From Sanderia malayensis (lineage: Eukaryota; Cnidaria; Scyphozoa; Semaeostomeae; Pelagiidae), in NCBI GenBank assembly GCA_013076295.1, contig RQOL01000876.1:5766001-5830000 (forward strand): DNA of 64,000 nucleotides, written 5' to 3'. Position 1 is the stretch's first letter. Each line of letters opens with the position of its first letter. This document shows, one piece after another, positions 1 through 12,825 of this stretch. Under the pieces are notes generated by a model. The model did no database searches and had not been told where the DNA came from. It saw nothing but the letters and a program-made list of their open reading frames with translations. The translations under genes and the position numbers were made by a program.

Positions 1-3000
1 TAATGCATTTCCTGATTTGATAAGCCGGAACATAAATGTGACGTCACAATAAAGACTCTCATTATCTATGTTTGTTTGTTTATTATCTATTCGAAAGGTC
101 GATATGTCATCACCCAAAAATAACAGGAAAGAGTCACGCAGCGAGAAAATATGCACGTTTTTAATCTGAGAAAACTCAGTTTCTTTTCACGAACACGCAC
201 GCATGTGCATCACTTTTTCAATGTGAGATGGAGAAATGACGTAATCTCGCTTTGAGGTCGAGAGAGAAAAGACAGTAAAACAATAAAAGAACCGCTTATT
301 GTTGTAAAATTACAATTGAAATACGTGGACGACAGACAAATAAAGTGCGGAGCAAGGATTTGTTTTGTTGTTCACGGAAAATCGAAGGGAAGGAAGGACA
401 GATAACCAGAACGAAACACGATCCAGCATCAAGAGTTGAAGACAGATTTGAAAAGTTAAAATGAATTCAATGGTAAATATCATAAATTCATATCGTGATT
501 TGTTTGTGTGTTTTGTGATTGCAGTTTGTTTATGAATCAATCGATAAAGTGGTGTTGATAATAGTCAATTATGTCAATTCAACTGTAATGACTGAGATAT
601 TATCGATGAAATCATGCTGGCCGTTATTATTATCGCACATTACTGTCATAAACTGTTTCAATGCACAGTTTAAAATTATGTGCTAGTCCGGTGCATTATT
701 ATCGAGTCAGGTTGGGGATAAAGACCAGTTTTATTCGTTGTTGCGTGTGTATCAGGCAGCAGGAAGAGATGACCGATCCACACAAGTCAAGTCTGAACGC
801 TGTGAAACATTGTAAAACTCATCGTCCATTTTTATTCTTGACATCTAAAGTCTTCTTCGTTTTAGCTTATAGTGCATTTTATATATTATTTAGAAAGCAA
901 TTGATAATAATAAATTCTTCCAAAATTATACTGAAAAAAGTTAAGTGTGGTGAGAATTGTTGAAACGTGGAATTTACTTTCCATTGTCATCTTGTTTATT
1001 TCGGAGAAACAAGATCTTGTTTGATGTCAAACGATTGAGGCGATTTTTCAGCCTTTTCATCGTTATAATATCTTAAAATGATGTCATGTAGTTACGTGGA
1101 ATCGAACCGTATAACTTGGTGGAAATAATGCTGGGGCACACTGAGGAGAAGCACAATTACACACCAAGTCTAACCAACAACAACAACACAAATGATGATT
1201 TCAGGATTATATCTGTTATCTGTGTGACCTCTTTGAAGAACACTATATAAATGGAAAATGTGCATCGACTTTGAATAAGGAAATCTTTTAATCGCCGCTT
1301 ATTGTAGATCCAACACTCTCAGGTCACTACCAACACAGCTTATTCTATTTGTATGTATATAACTTCATTTGGCGAGGGACTCCATTTGATCAGGAAAGAT
1401 CAGTTGGGAGCTCTTCTTCCTTTTCTGTGGTTTTCTCTGTCCTTGAAACATGATATTCCAACTCGATTGAAGATTATTGCTACACCATTGCCCTCAAGTA
1501 AATACACCATAAAGGTTTATGTGGGTGTAAGGATTTCACGTTAGAATTTCGGAATAAAGTTATTTATTTTTTCGGTTTGCAGATTTTAAGAGAACTGCAC
1601 TGTGTCCAATACTCATCAGGTACTTCAGGTAAGGTCAAGCGCTCTCGCTGCACAACACATATGTTAAACTCAAGAAGGGTTCACCTTATTCTCCGTGGTG
1701 TTCCTATATACCTTGTTTTGTTAAAAAGCGTTTCTCAGCTTTCTCGAACGTCTAGAAGGCGTGGTCGCCCAAAATTTTCCTAGAGTACGTCCCTAGCGAG
1801 ACCACCTACAGATTGCGGTCCGCTAACTCTGGAAACCCTGTTGCCTGCTCTGGATACATTTTCACTTCTTCAGAGAAAACGTTTTCGCATTTTTCCTGCA
1901 CAACATGCTCCCATAATAAATATAAGATATATAGTATTGTAATTTGTTCCACAGAAGACGGCTCTCCAAGAGCTTCCCCGAAGGTCGCTCGACACCACCC
2001 GCCCTTCACAAACTCTCACGAAAATTTCGACAAACCATTCAAGGTTGGTATAATGTTGGCTTTCTATTAAACAATACACTGTGCTTTCATAAACCACCTT
2101 GTTCTTGCCTACCATGGTTCGTGAACAGAGCTTGTGGTCAGCCATCTGATTTGTGTTTTCAAAAACACTTTTCTCTATCAATTAAGTTACATCATATAGA
2201 AAATCTTGTTTAAGAATGCAGGGAGGTCCATTTAAAAAATACAGGCTCATGTTATACCATTGCGGTGGTGTTTTATCTCATTCTGAACAGCTGACCATGA
2301 ATTAACGAAGAAGTCCTTGGCTCTGCTTTCGTATCAATCTAACATCACGTGGCTATTTTAGTCACGTGATTATCACAGCCTTGTTTTGTTGCGAGATTGA
2401 ATCGCCTCGTTTTGACCTGTGTCAATGATCTGTGGTATTTGTTGAATGAGCTGTATATATATACATTTTTAGATTATTCTCTTCTCGTTAATTATTAAAT
2501 CGAATGGAGTCTGCCACTTAATGGACGAATGCATATTACCATTAAAACTTTCCCATCATCCACACCAATAGTGTTAATAATTAATTCGGTCATAGAAGCT
2601 ACACGCAATACTATTGCAGGTGCTCTCTGCATTATTGTGAATTGAAAGATAAACCATATCTTGGCCAGTAATATCTTATTTCTGCCTTTGAATGGACAAT
2701 AGCGATGAATAATGCTAATTTCAACATTCAAACCAATGAAGGGCCTTAGTCTATTCAAGTTTTCGCTTCAATATGACTTCACCGTGGAAGTTAACGCCGT
2801 ATAAAGACATTATATAGTTAACGATCTGTTTGGCGAATTTCGTTTGAGTGCGTTTTGAAGGGAAGAAAAACAGTGTATGCACAAAGCCTAGGTATTTCTG
2901 ACGTGAATTTGACTTGCACTTGTTTGATCTGCCTGTGTTATTCATTTTCACGGTTCTCGATATCATATGTAAACAGCACAGCTCATACATCACATCAATG

Positions 3001-3122
3001 CTACCTACGACAGGTTGTGCGACCGAACTACCAGTCTTTGTCGAGCACAGTAAAGTAAAAGTAATTTTGTTTATCGTGCCAATAAGTTCAATGGATCTTA
3101 TTAATGTACTGCCCTGTCAATA
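1..3122. other. Upstream intergenic region
   Basis: No convincing coding exon is seen on either strand; the open frames are short and lack splice-compatible homology. A cAMP-response-element-like palindrome TGACGTCA lies near position 40 and two CACGTG E-boxes near 2350. An in-frame TAA at 3102-3104 precedes the first ATG of the next gene, so the coding start is probably 3123 unless a 5' exon is spliced in. Confidence 0.5.
2346..2368. promoter_or_regulatory. Paired E-boxes (two CACGTG)
   Basis: Two palindromic CACGTG sites at 2346-2351 and 2363-2368 lie 17 bp apart. The second reads GTCACGTGAT, close to the USF/MITF/TFE-type bHLH-zipper consensus. They lie about 0.75 kb upstream of the ankyrin gene ATG. 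A regulatory role is inferred from sequence only. Confidence 0.3.
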
Positions 3123-6100
3123 ATGAATAATAATACATCTGCTACTCTGAGAATCGAAGATGGGCTTGGCAATTTGGACAGGATTTTACCAAATAAATCG
3201 AATTCTTTCAACCTCGGTAGACGTGGCAGTCGAGCAAGTAACTTTGCACGCCGTGGAAGCAACTTAAGCTCCATTAGTAGTTATAGTAATAACATATCAA
3301 GATCACCTTTACTGGTAAGTGCTTTGTTATTGAACGTACTTTTGTTGTTATACCCAAGAATCGACGTAACTTTAAGGACTCTGCACGTTTTTTATTATAC
3401 GAAAGTCTTTTTCAGCCCACAACTCTTGTCTCCAAATTTTAACACCAAACTTTCTCAAGGCTTTCTTAGCAAAAATGAAAAGTTTTACGTTAATAAACAT
3501 AGATTAATTACATTTTTCACATCAACGTGAAAAACTGAACATTAATTGATGCCATTTTTTCATTTTTCACATTTACAGGTGATGTTTGTTCTTGATATTT
3601 AATTATAGTCACAACATTAAAATTTTCGTGCTTGCACGGCAATTTCTTCTTGCAGTTTTCAGTATCTAAATTTTTCAACTTTCTCAGGTTTCAAAAGACC
3701 AGTAATGAACTTTTTGAAGAGCCGAGTACTACTTTCTTACAGGCACTTTCTTGCAAAAAAGGGAACGTGTGTTGTTAGAAATTATTTTGTTTGATAGTGA
3801 GTGAATTCAGTCGCGGTTGCCGGCTGGCTATTCAATCTCAGCTGCTATGGGTTATGTTTATGAAGCCAGGGCTCTTTGAGTGTTATGGTTTTTCCCAAAA
3901 ATCTTAAAAGGTTACGGTTCTATTAAAAAGTGAGACGTTTTGGACTTTTTTCAAATGTTATGTTCAGTACTACTGCATTATTGTAATGATACTCCTATTG
4001 ATACACACTTTTTTATAAGAATACTTTAACTCTTGCTGAGTCTCGTTCTTTTCCATTGTCATTCGTAAATTTCCATTGTTTTTTTGGCAATTTTGAGCGT
4101 CAGTATTCTTATAAACATTAGTCTTATAAAAAGCTGTGTGTAACAGATCTAATTGCTATTAACACATGTAACTTTGCTTTTTCATATCGCTTCTGTGTAT
4201 ATTTTGACTCTATTTATTGTATATATTTTTTGCAGCTTGATGTAAGTGACAAAGAATGGTTCCTAGCTGCCTCGCAGTGCCATACGGGAAAGCTCAAAGA
4301 GCTGCACAGCGTCGATGCATCATTTATCAACAAAAAGGTAAGTCAATCGTGTGTTTTAGTAGAATTCTTTTGGTATTGGAACATCCTAGCAAACACCAGT
4401 TTATTAGTTGTAGAGTAAGGGGACGCTGGACTCTAGGTACTCGAAGGGACAAACATATCTGAAAACAGTTGCTGTTGTTGCTATTTTTAGAATGCTATGA
4501 ATCATTTGAGTATTATCTTTCCCATCTTATTTGCGGATTTTTTAAACCCTGGTTTAGCTATGTCTTGTTTTCCTATTTTAATTCTATCTAATTATTTTCT
4601 ATTTACTTGTTACAGGATTTTTTCACGGTAAGTACTTTTGTGTGGTTTTCTTAATCTCCCTGCAAGTTTATATTTAAGTTTAATAAGCCAGGTCTCTTTG
4701 ATATGGTTTATTTTTCATATAATTGCCTTCCTCCTTTTGTATTTACCGCGTACTTCTTTTGGTCATTTAAGGTTTTGCCAATAAGGTTGGACCAATATTT
4801 ACTTATGAAATTCAATGTGAAGGCGATGACCAAAATAGACATGCTCGATAATTGGACAACCCCGCCAAACCTTTTCATTTGTTAGATCAATTCATAGACA
4901 AAACCAGGCAAAGCCAAACCTTTCTTTTCCCAAATGCATCTCTTCATAGCGTTCATAGCCAGCAGTTTTTGTTCCAAGGTTGTTTACAAATTTAATTGCT
5001 ATTTTTTCTTCACACCTAGCACTTTCAGTTTTTCAGTCATATTTTCATGTAATTTTGCCTAAAGTTGCTTGCATCAGCATTGTCACGTCAGTTTTTGGTC
5101 GATGTTTAATATACTTAACGTCATATTGCTTGGCTTCTGTCTAAACTATTTTGTTTTATAACTGGTTTTGTCGATGAATTCATCTCACAAACAATCATCT
5201 ATCTTTGTCGTCACTTTCATTTTATATTTCATTCATAAAATTTGCTTTCCTTCTGGTGTTGTTCATTTGTTGCAAATGTAGCTAAAGCTATTTATCTTCT
5301 TTATTTTTATATTGTCAATTTCTTTCATGGTGAAATTTCAAATTTCTTTCAAAATCAGGGTGTGAGTATTATTATTTTTACATCATCTGACCCAGTTTAA
5401 AGTTTCTTAATTAAATTATTGCTTTGTTGGATCCGAATGTCACCGAATGTCTTTTTGACCTTTCCATGAAGTATAAACGATTCATAACTCGATTCAACTT
5501 CTTAATTTTGTCGCGTTTGTTCGCTTGTCTAAGGTTTCTCATTATCGGGATATCTCTTTTGAAAGCAACGAATCTCACAATACCCTGTACACAAATTTAT
5601 TGCCTTACTGTGGGAATACATATGTAAATAAATTCTAATGATAGCAATTTTCTCTCTTTTCTTTCATGGATGATTTGCTGTGGTTTGTTGCATTATTTGG
5701 ATCACTTTGAACTATCAGTATGTAAGTATGGAAGTTTCAATGACTTATATAACTTCACTTGTGGCTTTGGTCATTTTTATTGATTTGTCCGGTCAAGTTT
5801 ATTCGGCTCCACAGAGGTTGATTAGAAATTGTCTGGAATTCTATTGATAAAACCAATATATTCCGTGGTAGAGAATTGTCTATTGTTAGGCGTCTGATAG
5901 TGGAAGCTTCACTTAAATTGCAGGACAAAGAAGCTAAATAACATACCTGAGAATGTTTTCAGTAATATCTTGCATTTTTTTTGGTTTTTGTATAAAAGTG
6001 TGTTTGTTTTTTCATTGCAGACTGCACTTCACTGGGCATCGAAGCAAGGCAAATCAGAGCTGGTTCATTGGCTTTGCGATTGCGCAGCTGATGTCAATCT

Positions 6101-8826
6101 AAAATCGGTAAGATTATCATAACTTTGTTAAGATAACCACAACTTTGGTAAGATAATCATAAGTTCGGTTTCTGTAAAGAAGTATCCTTTTTGGATTTAG
6201 ATAATCAAAGAGAGGGCTAATTAAATTATATAAAATTATAAGTGCTTTAAGAAAGTGAAGTATGAATGTTATAATATTGATTATATTTTCCTTCCTTTTC
6301 TATGTTTTATTGGACGTTGCTTTTGCAGAATGTGAGTAGACTTTTTTCTGCCAAGTTTCGTACTTTAACTATTTACATTCACAGCATACGGAACGTGATG
6401 AATTTTTCGTTCTCAGTTTCCTCATGCATGATTGAGATTATTTTTCTAATTAATCTTGTTTTTTTCCTCCATGCTCCTTTTGGCCGTTGTCTTATTGTCA
6501 GGGGGTGAGTTTTTCAAAGCAATTAATCAGTATTTACCCATCAAAGCTTTATATTTCATCTCTTTTAATGTTCCACGGAAGAGCTTTAAAAATGATACGA
6601 ATTATAAGCGTGTATAAAATCAACCTTACATTCAATTGTAGTTAGGAGAAATACAATAAGCAATTTGTTCCTTTGCACGCCATTTAGTTTATTAGAAAGG
6701 ACCCCAAATGTCCAGGAATGATAAGGCTCAAGATACTAAATTGCCATTATAATATCATATGATATATATGGGTCTGTAATTTGAGGGCTCAACTGGAATG
6801 TCTTCTCGTTGCAGGGTTACACAGCTTTGCATGTTGCTGTCATGAATGAACAAGCTACTATTGTTGATATTTTGATTTCAGACTATGGTAAACATTGTTT
6901 GCTTTAGCTCAGATACAATAAATTTCAAAAATAATGAATCCTTGCGATTGCTCTGCTGACTCCATAGCTACGTCTGTCTGTTATGAAAGCTGGGAGCAAA
7001 GAATAGGGAAATTTAACCTAATAATGGGATGGTTTTTTTGCTTTCTTCGTTTAAGAATGCTTTTGTTCCAAGGAGGTTTGACTTGATTGTAGTACTTCCC
7101 TTCACACCAATCTGTTATAGATGAAATGAGTAAAACTCTACACAATGAATGTAAAATTCGTTTTTAGATGCAAACATTAATATCAGAGATCACAGCGGAA
7201 GAAAAGCAGCATATTATACTCAATCAAGTACACCAAACTGGATGCAAAGTAAGTACCAAAGAAGTTTCTGATTGCTTTTTTGAAAGTCGTAAATGCTCTG
7301 TTGCAGTTGAACAGATAATTTCTGTGTTGCTTGTATGTGAATAATACAATTAGATCTAATTAGGACATTGTGCTTTCATTGTGCTTTCAATTTTTAAGCT
7401 TGTTTCATTTTTTGTACAGGGGCCTTAAGAGCAAATCAACCAGGTAACCCATTGCATCGCACAAGTGCAATACACACAATTCGATTATTGCTTTATTTTT
7501 GAAAATTTTAAATTATGGGTTGGTTTATTGACATAAAAATGAAACGACATTTAATTATATCATTCATTTACAATTCTATTTGATTTTAGTGGACATGAAC
7601 CGATTGGACCCGCTCTCTCCATGTGGCTTCGTAGAAGGTCGGAATTTTAACCTCACTACCATGCACTCGAGGCCGATATCGAGGTCACTGGGAAGCTTCA
7701 ATTACGAGGCTGGTGCTGAAGAAGAACAGAGACCTGGTTCGGATCACAAAGACCACGGAGGAGCACGGAATAGAGCTGTAAGTAACAGAGCACTTAAATG
7801 AATTGATTTATTTCACATTGAGACTGCAGCCATACTATACCGACACCATTTGGCAACGGACAGGCCCTCCTCCGACCGTTCCGAACGAAAACGGTCCATT
7901 TTCTGCCGACGCGTTCTCATTTTAAATTATATCGGTATTGTGTGAACGAAATCTTACGTTATGCCAAAGCATTTGTTGAAGACCATCATTGAGCTTCAAT
8001 TAAAGTATTTTTAAATAAAAGGGAATTGGGAAACATTTTTATTCATGAATCATGTTAAATGCACAAGCTAGTAATGCATACAAAATTTTAATTTTTTTAG
8101 AAATCGCTTATGCAGTCATTCAGAAAGCTTCGTCATAAAGATAAGACGAATCGATCGAAGAACTCCAGGTAAATCATCAATAGACTATGTACGTTATCAT
8201 GGAAGAAGTCTTTTATAAGGCACCTGAGAGTAAATCCATAGCTTGTTATGCTAACTAAAAACAATACTATTGATGCTATATGATATATATTTTCTTACAG
8301 AGAGAAACTGCGAGCAGAAGATCATTCCAAAAGTATGCCAGAAGTGTGCGATACACCTCGATCGAGAAAGAAAATGCTGCAAATTGAGCATCCTCACGAT
8401 TTTCACGGGGCAATCAAAGATGAACGAAAATGCAAACACAAAAATGGCGACATTAATGCGAATAGAAATACCGATATTAAACGGAAAGGAATCAACGCAA
8501 GAGATGATGGTAAAACAAGTAAGAATGATACAAATGGACTCAGCCAGCAGAATGGACGTACTCATAAAAGAGTTTATAGCCCAGATAGTATTGACACGAC
8601 AAGAAATACTTCTGTCAACAAAGATAATGAAAAAGGTATCAGTCCATCATCTACCCCTGAAATCTCTTCGCCAATAAGAAGACCAAATAGCGCCCCGACA
8701 AAGACCATGCACTCAACTGGTCAGATTACAAAATCCAGAAGCAACTGCGAGTTAAAGGAGAATAATTACAATGGACCTTTATGCGAGGCGAGCAAAAAGC
8801 AGTGGCCAGTTAGCACGTTTGTTTAA
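3123..8826 (+). CDS. SOWAH-like ankyrin repeat protein with four 3-nt microexons
   Basis: Fourteen coding exons, 454 aa: 3123-3314, 4236-4337, 4616-4627, 5359-5361, 5719-5721, 6021-6107, 6329-6331, 6502-6504, 6815-6887, 7168-7248, 7420-7443, 7590-7777, 8101-8168, 8301-8826. All boundaries are GT-AG and the frame stays open to the TAA. Residues 1-64 are Ser/Arg/Asn-rich. Residues about 65-175 form three ankyrin-like repeats with the signatures DFFTGYTALHWA and GGYTALHVAV, followed by RDHSGRKAAYY. This arrangement is characteristic of the sosondowah (SOWAH) family, whose molecular role is poorly known. The tail (about 190-454) is hydrophilic and low complexity. No N-terminal SOWAH winged-helix domain was recognised; it may be absent or lie in an unseen 5' exon. 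The first eight exons all end in phase 0. Skipping any microexon would leave the frame intact but remove a residue from a repeat. Confidence 0.85.
4004..4140. repeat. Short TIR element (MITE), TA target
   Basis: Starts CACACTTTTTTATAAGAA and ends with the inverted counterpart (TCTTATAAAAAGCTGTGTG). It is flanked by TA on both sides, 137 bp long, and non-coding. It lies in the first intron of the SOWAH-like gene and shares its TIR type with the element at 54910-55307. Confidence 0.6.
4616..4627 (+). CDS. 12-nt microexon (Asp-Phe-Phe-Thr)
   Basis: ACAG precedes and GTAAGT follows twelve bases encoding DFFT. The D-F-x-T-G sequence just before the first TALHW is the usual SOWAH/ankyrin loop. Both flanking introns are phase 0. 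Confidence 0.8.
5359..5361 (+). CDS. 3-nt microexon GGT (Gly103)
   Basis: TCAG|GGT|GTGAGT. It supplies the Gly of the ankyrin G-x-T-A-L-H motif that would otherwise be missing between DFFT and TALHW. Confidence 0.75.
5719..5721 (+). CDS. 3-nt microexon TAT (Tyr104)
   Basis: ATCAG|TAT|GTAAGT. It supplies the aromatic residue following Gly103, giving GYTALHW, as in the next repeat's own GYTALHV. Confidence 0.75.
6329..6331 (+). CDS. 3-nt microexon AAT (Asn134)
   Basis: TTGCAG|AAT|GTGAGT. With the next microexon it fills the loop between DVNLKS and GYTALH. Confidence 0.75.
6502..6504 (+). CDS. 3-nt microexon GGG (Gly135)
   Basis: GTCAG|GGG|GTGAGT. With Asn134 it makes the TALH-to-TALH distance (Thr105 to Thr138) exactly 33 residues, the canonical ankyrin period. 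Without the two codons it would be 31. Confidence 0.75.
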
Positions 8827-11309
8827 CTGTGCTATGAGGCTTATTAATAATGGCTGATGCGTAGTTTTGTACAGTGGGTTTTGTATGCAGATAGAAAGAA
8901 AGGAGTTTGAAGTGATTTGACGTCACTTTTTTGTCGACTTCAATTTTGATTTTCGTTGGTTGTTTAGAATGCAACATAAAAATGCAATTTTGTCACATTC
9001 TTTATTACTCTTTCAAGTAGAGCTTCAACTAATGAGGGTGTAAATTTTAGACTGATTTTCTTAATTTAAAGATGACAAAAAATTGTAAATATAGTAATTA
9101 TCGTCGGACGTTGCTAGCTATCTGGTAGGAATTAAACAATGGTCGAAGAGGTAACCCGAAACGAAAGACAAACGACGAACGCAGCCGTTGCTTTCCAATT
9201 AGAAGTCGATTGATAGCTATATACTGTATGTATATACCCATTTTTGTATAGGAAGCTGATGATAAGAAAATTCAAATCAATTTTTGACATTTGAAATGCT
9301 TTGGCAAATAGCACTTTGAATTAAAATGTGAAAAGCTTCATATGGAAATTATGTTACACGCTTTTTTTTGCATAAGGAACGAGCTTATAGGGAACCCTAG
9401 AACTTGGATTTCCGGTAAACTACAATTGATTCTTTTGGTCTATTGTTTCCTTTAACAATGGAAAACAACATAAAGTTTAATGAACTTTTAGTACTAGGGC
9501 TCGAAGTAAGTTCCTTGTAAAGTAAAAAGCGTTGATATCATCCTTGTTGTAAAATGTTTGATTTTGTGTAAAAATGGGTATGTTTATAATGAGCTGGTAT
9601 TAGGTAATATGAGTTAATATATAACGTAGTTTTTATATTCATCTCTTAAGGGTCTCAAAGATATCGTTAGAGTTTTTATGATGATCAGTGTACGTTCGTT
9701 TTATTTTGATTTTGACCCATGAAGGTGAAATGGCCAGTTAGTAATGTCATGCAATTGATCTGTAGCTTATTTGCTGAATGGGGCATATAGTCTAATGGGA
9801 AATGCAAAAACATAAAGCTTGAACATTTTGAACTTATACGTTTTGATTTTGCTTGAATTTTGAATTTAATCAAAGTGTCCAAGCTTATTGTTTTGTATTT
9901 GTTGATTTATTTATTTTGATGCAACAAAGAGGATCATTAGTCTCTGCTTATGCGTCCCCTAAAAGGGTTTATTTATAAGAAAACAAAGGTAATAAAATTT
10001 AAGATTATTTTATAACGTTTGGTAATGTATTAACGATATAATTTAAAGCGGTAGAAAAATACTTAAACGTTATTTTACTTTGGTTGTACTTTGATATTGA
10101 ACTGATGAGTTGTCGGATGTAGCTAATTTCGCAAATTAAAATTGAATACTTCGCAATTGATTTTTTTGTTATGCTGTTGCTTTTATTGATAGTTGTCCAG
10201 GTAAAGTTGGCAGCTACCACACAACTACTAATGAATACTAACTGACTACTGACTACTAATAAATGAAAGGGAAAAAGAGAACTTTAGCCTGACTGCCTCG
10301 ATTTTCTGTTTTGCAACAGCAACAACAACAATAATTATGGGCTCAACCGCAAATCTTGGACAGGACCATTGTCAACAAGGGCAGTTTTGGCATATCATGC
10401 GTATCACTTGGCATATCATGTTCCTGTGGTTATACTTCAGCTTGACAAAAAAATTATTAACCTAATCAATGTGCAGCATGCTGAAAATATGAAATTGAAG
10501 CACTTTCATGCTTGTATAAAGCCAGATTTTGTACAGGGGTACTTTCTCCTCGAATACTGCGAACGTACTAATAAAGCTCTTCTTTCCTTTTAATGCAAAC
10601 TCAATGTAATCCCGTTGCATTTTTTGCATATATGTTCTATTTTATGCTAAAACTATAATTCTAGTTATTTTTACTTACCGGTGATTTCAGAAAGGTTTTT
10701 GCATGTGAAAATTTCGCATGTTATCTTTTCAGTATTCATGGGATGTTCGGTGGAAAAATCTAAAAATAACTTGTTGGATGAAGATGCCAAAAATAGCTTT
10801 TGGGCAATTTGAAGATTGACCTGAATAGAAATCGGGCTAACTCGTCATGCTTGACATTGATGCCTAACTTCTAAAATTGTATTTGTTTTTAGTAAAATTA
10901 GAGACCCGCTAAAAATCAGGTTGTCTACAAGTCTGTCTACAACTTGGGTTTGGGATATCTTGGTCTCAAACAAAATATTTAACACAATTCAATGAGTGAG
11001 CAAACAACTATAAATTGATTTGTGCACAAAATATAATATACTGTAAACTACTTTAGAATCAATAGTGAATTAAAACATTGAAAGTTCAATGATTATATTA
11101 CATCAACGATGAAATATTCACGAGTAGCTTAAAACTAATAAGATGCGGACTTTGTTTACACTATGATGCATACAAAGATACAGTCACCGTTCTCCCTTCA
11201 GAAACCAACCAAATGGAACGGATCAGTAAGAGTAGAAGTAGACGAGATAGTCCACATATATTCTACATGCCACTACCCACTACAGCAAACTCGAACAAAA
11301 CAAGACTTG

Positions 11310-11577
11310 CACTCTTTTTCTTTTATAAGAACACACTTTATATGAAAACTGAGGCTCGATTTCCCCCCAAAGGTGATTTTTACATTTTTTCACTTCAACA
11401 AAACCATGCAAACTCTAAACAAAATTGTATTGCACTGTATGTAGTTTCCCACATATCTTAGGAAAAAATCACTCCTAAAATAAGAACACTTAAGAACATT
11501 GGAGCCTCAAATTATGAAAAAAATTAAGAACATCGAGCCTCGGCAAAAATTATCTGCTTCTTATAAAAGAAGAGTGT
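11310..11577. repeat. MITE-like inverted-repeat element
   Basis: The ends are inverted: CACTCTTTTTCTTTTATAAG on the left and TTCTTATAAAAGAAGAGTG on the right. A second inverted pair lies inside (GAGGCTCGAT and ATCGAGCCTC). No coding potential. No clean target duplication was seen. Confidence 0.5.
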
Positions 11578-11870
11578 ATGAATGATATATTAAAGTTCCG
11601 ACCAACTGCAAACATGAAAATAACATTGTGAAAAGAGTTACTTGTTACAAAAATACAACGTTATATATTTACCTCTAAAACTGGCTCTGTCAAAATAATT
11701 ATAGAAAAGTCGAAATAGCTCAAGCAAATAGTAAATGAAAGTCGGCCTAATTTATGGCACCGCGAAAGGTCTATTAATGGATAAAAGATGGAGGTTCAAT
11801 GTCCTGTAATTTCAAACGATGAACCCATTGAAGTTTGAAATTCATTGACAACAAGATAATAATCCTGAAT

Positions 11871-11957
11871 TCTTTTCTGCACATGCAACGGGTTAACCAA
11901 TCACAGCCACATATCTTTTCAGCACATGCAATGGATTAACCAATCACAGTCACATAT
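11871..11957. repeat. 43-bp tandem duplication with CCAAT motif
   Basis: Two adjacent near-identical units of about 43 bp, each containing CACATGCAA, GGNTTAACCAATCACAG and CACATAT. They differ at only a few positions. Confidence 0.6.
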
Positions 11958-12825
11958 GCAGATTGCTTTTGGTGAACAAATTCAACCCATAAATAAAATA
12001 CAATATTCTCCTTTGTTGGATGCAAGAAACCTATTTCCCAAGTCGCTATAATGTCCATTGTTTTTGGATGGAAGAAATTGTAACTAGAATTCATATTCAA
12101 CAGCACAGGATATTTGTTTGTACATTTATAAACCCTAACAACAAACCATAATAATTCGGCTCATAAGCGTAGAGTGTTATTTTCTCTGGGGGAGCTCAAG
12201 CAGAGCCTTTTAAGAATAAAAAAGTAGTTTACAATAGAATTGTCGCTTTCGGCTTACAATAGGGTGCTGTTTATTTCTAAGGGCCTGTCTGTATGAGAAA
12301 AAACTTGCCAGAGATTTTCATTCTCAACTTACTATAGCCCCGGTGCTGAAAGGCGAGGTAAAATCAAAGGAACGTGAACAAGGAATTTTACTCCTTAAAA
12401 ATACAAAGAATCCTGCAGAAAGGTAAAACGTCACCTATCAGCCTCGGTTCCGATAGACGAGGTGTTATATAAACAAGCCTTAAGAATTAAGATGTTGGTC
12501 TACGCCTATGGTTCAGTTATAAATAATACAAAATTGCATATCCCGGCGAGTAAAATTGCAGAAAATCATCTACAGTTTTACCTCGCACATGTGCAACAGG
12601 ACTATTTTTGCCAGGTTTGATTGACAGGTCAAGAATTACATATAGGGGTTCTGCAAAGAGTTGCTAAGCCAAAACAAAGTGGCAAGTGTCCTCTCCTTTA
12701 CAGTGTCAAAATGTGCTGGTACCTTCATTTTCACTTAGTTGCTAATTTGCTAAATAGACTTTCAAGAACCACGACAATAAATACATCGTTGATAAATTAT
12801 GAAAGAGTAAAATTGTTGTTAAAAT

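Larger units (their letters stand above)
8827..12825. other. Intergenic region between convergent genes
   Basis: Contains the 3' flanks of the SOWAH-like gene (+) and the kinesin gene (-). No open frame shows recognisable homology or a consistent exon structure. It holds one TIR element and one 43-bp tandem duplication, listed separately. Confidence 0.5.

Noticed and set aside
8251..8677. Open frames on both strands overlapping the last SOWAH-like exon
   Set aside because: Shadows of the real frame; only the frame ending at 8826 joins the upstream exons.
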